A stretch of 6,135 bases of DNA, from positions 1-6,135 of the forward strand of contig JABFVP010000617.1 of NCBI GenBank assembly GCA_013362725.1. The letters run 5' to 3'. Every line of letters begins with the position of its first letter. Position 1 is the first letter of the stretch. This DNA comes from Cupriavidus sp. GTDB taxonomy: Bacteria; Pseudomonadota; Gammaproteobacteria; Burkholderiales; Burkholderiaceae. Below the pieces are notes generated by a model, which did no database searches, had not been told where the DNA came from, and saw only the letters and a list, made by a program, of their open reading frames with translations. The position numbers and the translations under genes were made by a program. Below are positions 4,870-6,135 of this stretch, in pieces.

Positions 4870-6135
4870 TCAGTGGCTGGTGCCGGCCGAACGCGTGGTC
4901 TTGTTGAAGACGTTGTACTTGCCGATGGGCTTGTCCATCGGGATGCGCTTCACTTCCTGCAGCGTGGCCGCGTCGTAGACCACGATCGCGCCGTCGCGCT
5001 CCATCAGGCTGACCAGTGCATAGCGCCCGTCGCGCGTGAATTCCACATGCGCGGCGGTGCGGCCCGGGCTGGGCGTGACGCTGCCGGCGACTTGCAGGGT
5101 CTGCTTGTCGATCACCTGCAGCGTGTCGCGCCGCGGGCTCATCATGGCGTCGGCCCAGGCGTAGCGGCTCTGCTCGTGGCTGCGCAGGAAGAAGCCGGGC
5201 CCGTTGGTGGGAATGGCAGCGACCGTGCGCCAGTTCTGCATGTCGATCACCGAGATGCGGCCCTGCCCGAGGTCGGGCGAAGCCATCACTGCATGGCCGC
5301 CCAGCTCCCATGTGATGCCGCTGCCGAGGTGAGGCATGCCGCCCAGCGCGAGCGATGCCACCTTGCGACCCTGGTCGAGGTCGATCACCTGGCCGCCGCC
5401 GTTGCGCGATGCGCCAAGGATGTGGCGGTAAGGCTGGTCGAAGAAGAAATCGTCGAGCACATCGTCCAGCACGATCACGCGCGGCGCCGCCGACGCCAGT
5501 GGCTTGCCGGAGGCGTCGGCATACGGGATCTCCCAGACCTCGGGGATGTCCTTCAGCGCGGCGACGAAGCTGTGCCGCGGCGCCGCGTCATAGACCGCCG
5601 ATACCCGCGAAACGTCGCCATTGCCGCCCCTGACATCGATCACCCGCGCCAGCGACAGGTCGGCGGCATGCAGCAGCACCAGCGTGCGCGGCAGCGTGTT
5701 GCCGGCCAGCACCCAGCGCCCGTCATCGCTGACCGCCACGTTGCGCGTGTTCACGCCGACCCGGATCTCGGCCACATAGGCCAGGTTCCACAGGTCGTAC
5801 TTGCTGACCCAGCCGTCGCGGCTGGCCATGTAGACATAGCGGCCATCGCGGCTGAACTTCGGCCCTCCGTGCAAGGCGAAGCGCGTGGCAAGGCGATGGA
5901 TCGGCGCCAGCCTGTCGCCGTCGAGCACCGTCATGTGATGGCTGCCGGCCTCGACCACGACGAACAGGTTCTGCGGGTCGGCGCTGAACACCGGCTGCGC
6001 CGGCAGGCTGCCGGGCGCGTGGTGCACGATATGGCTGGCGCGGATGGCGTGGTCGTCCCACTGCGGCGCGGCGGCGGGCGCGGCGCGCAGCCAGCGTGCC
6101 AGCGCCTGCAGCTCGGCCGCGGCCAGCGTGCCCTC
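4870..6135 (-). CDS. nirN: Cytochrome c/d1-domain protein NirN, 3' part (5' end outside window)
   Basis: The visible 421 residues include a complete cytochrome d1-type beta-propeller. In P. aeruginosa, NirN is a periplasmic protein that binds the heme d1 precursor and carries out the final dehydrogenation before heme d1 reaches nitrite reductase NirS. The propeller shows recurrent blade motifs (DGRYVYMASRDG, DGRWVLAGN, DGRYALVS) and ends GKYNVFNKTTRSAGTSH, the ending I recall for NirN/NirF. Candidate d1-pocket histidines are in ALHGGPKF (5869-5871), MPHLGSG (5329-5331), RSHEQ (5176-5178) and AAHVEF (5047-5049); the first three line up with His182, His327 and His369 of P. aeruginosa NirS. The frame is open to the right edge, and the first visible stretch, LAAAELQALARWLRAA (helix-like), resembles the last helix of a cytochrome c domain. 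This favours NirN (c plus d1) over NirF. The CXXCH motif and signal peptide would be outside. GTG 6027 is internal. NirE follows after 33 bases, probably in one operon. Confidence 0.85.
   Translation of the reverse strand, partial: EGTLAAAELQALARWLRAAPAAAPQWDDHAIRASHIVHHAPGSLPAQPVFSADPQNLFVVVEAGSHHMTVLDGDRLAPIHRLATRFALHGGPKFSRDGRYVYMASRDGWVSKYDLWNLAYVAEIRVGVNTRNVAVSDDGRWVLAGNTLPRTLVLLHAADLSLARVIDVRGGNGDVSRVSAVYDAAPRHSFVAALKDIPEVWEIPYADASGKPLASAAPRVIVLDDVLDDFFFDQPYRHILGASRNGGGQVIDLDQGRKVASLALGGMPHLGSGITWELGGHAVMASPDLGQGRISVIDMQNWRTVAAIPTNGPGFFLRSHEQSRYAWADAMMSPRRDTLQVIDKQTLQVAGSVTPSPGRTAAHVEFTRDGRYALVSLMERDGAIVVYDAATLQEVKRIPMDKPIGKYNVFNKTTRSAGTSH

Noticed and set aside
4715..5311. 198-residue minus-strand frame overlapping nirN and nirE
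   Set aside because: An out-of-frame reading of two well-supported genes; no frameshift is needed because both genes read cleanly in their own frames.
1..6135. Mobile elements, CRISPR arrays, tRNA/rRNA genes or a novel multi-gene system
   Set aside because: No transposase or integrase motifs, terminal repeats, regularly spaced repeats or RNA gene signatures were found; each complete or partial gene belongs to a known family.

Overview
This is a GC-rich window with dense, mostly short-gapped genes. Every gene has its best match in my memory among beta- and gamma-proteobacteria. The combination of a fused pcaL, an AraC-type pobR next to pobA, and a heme d1 (denitrification) cluster points to a Burkholderiales member of the Cupriavidus/Ralstonia type. 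That placement is inference from gene content and style; no marker gene is present to prove it.

Layout: (1) 3-578 (+) is the 3' part of pcaB, cut by the left edge. (2) 610-1785 (+) is pcaL, a natural fusion of 3-oxoadipate enol-lactonase and 4-carboxymuconolactone decarboxylase, starting at TTG with a good Shine-Dalgarno. (3) 1790-2677 (-) is an AraC/XylS-family regulator, probably PobR, convergent with pcaL with only 4 bases between the stops. (4) 2678-2803 is a divergent regulatory region. It holds a 21-bp-spaced direct repeat (GTTC-N4-TGTCCA twice) that looks like a regulator operator overlapping both promoters. (5) 2804-3973 (+) is pobA, 4-hydroxybenzoate 3-monooxygenase. (6) 3974-4062 is a short convergent gap with two hairpins. 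(7) 4063-4836 (-) is nirE/cobA, uroporphyrinogen-III C-methyltransferase. (8) 4870-6135 (-) is the 3' part of a cytochrome c/d1-domain protein, probably nirN, cut by the right edge.

The left two thirds form one pathway. PobA makes protocatechuate from 4-hydroxybenzoate. After ring opening (genes outside the window), PcaB makes 4-carboxymuconolactone, and the two domains of PcaL decarboxylate it and then hydrolyse the enol-lactone to 3-oxoadipate. The regulator between them probably senses 4-hydroxybenzoate and drives pobA. The right third belongs to a different system: NirE commits uroporphyrinogen III to precorrin-2 for heme d1, and NirN is a periplasmic d1-binding protein that acts at the end of heme d1 synthesis for nitrite reductase NirS. 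The two systems meet tail to tail.

I see no mobile element, CRISPR array, RNA gene or plainly undescribed system. The points most worth checking are the repeat operator between pobR and pobA, the coenzyme-determining segment of PobA, and the hairpin-rich junction at 4008-4063.
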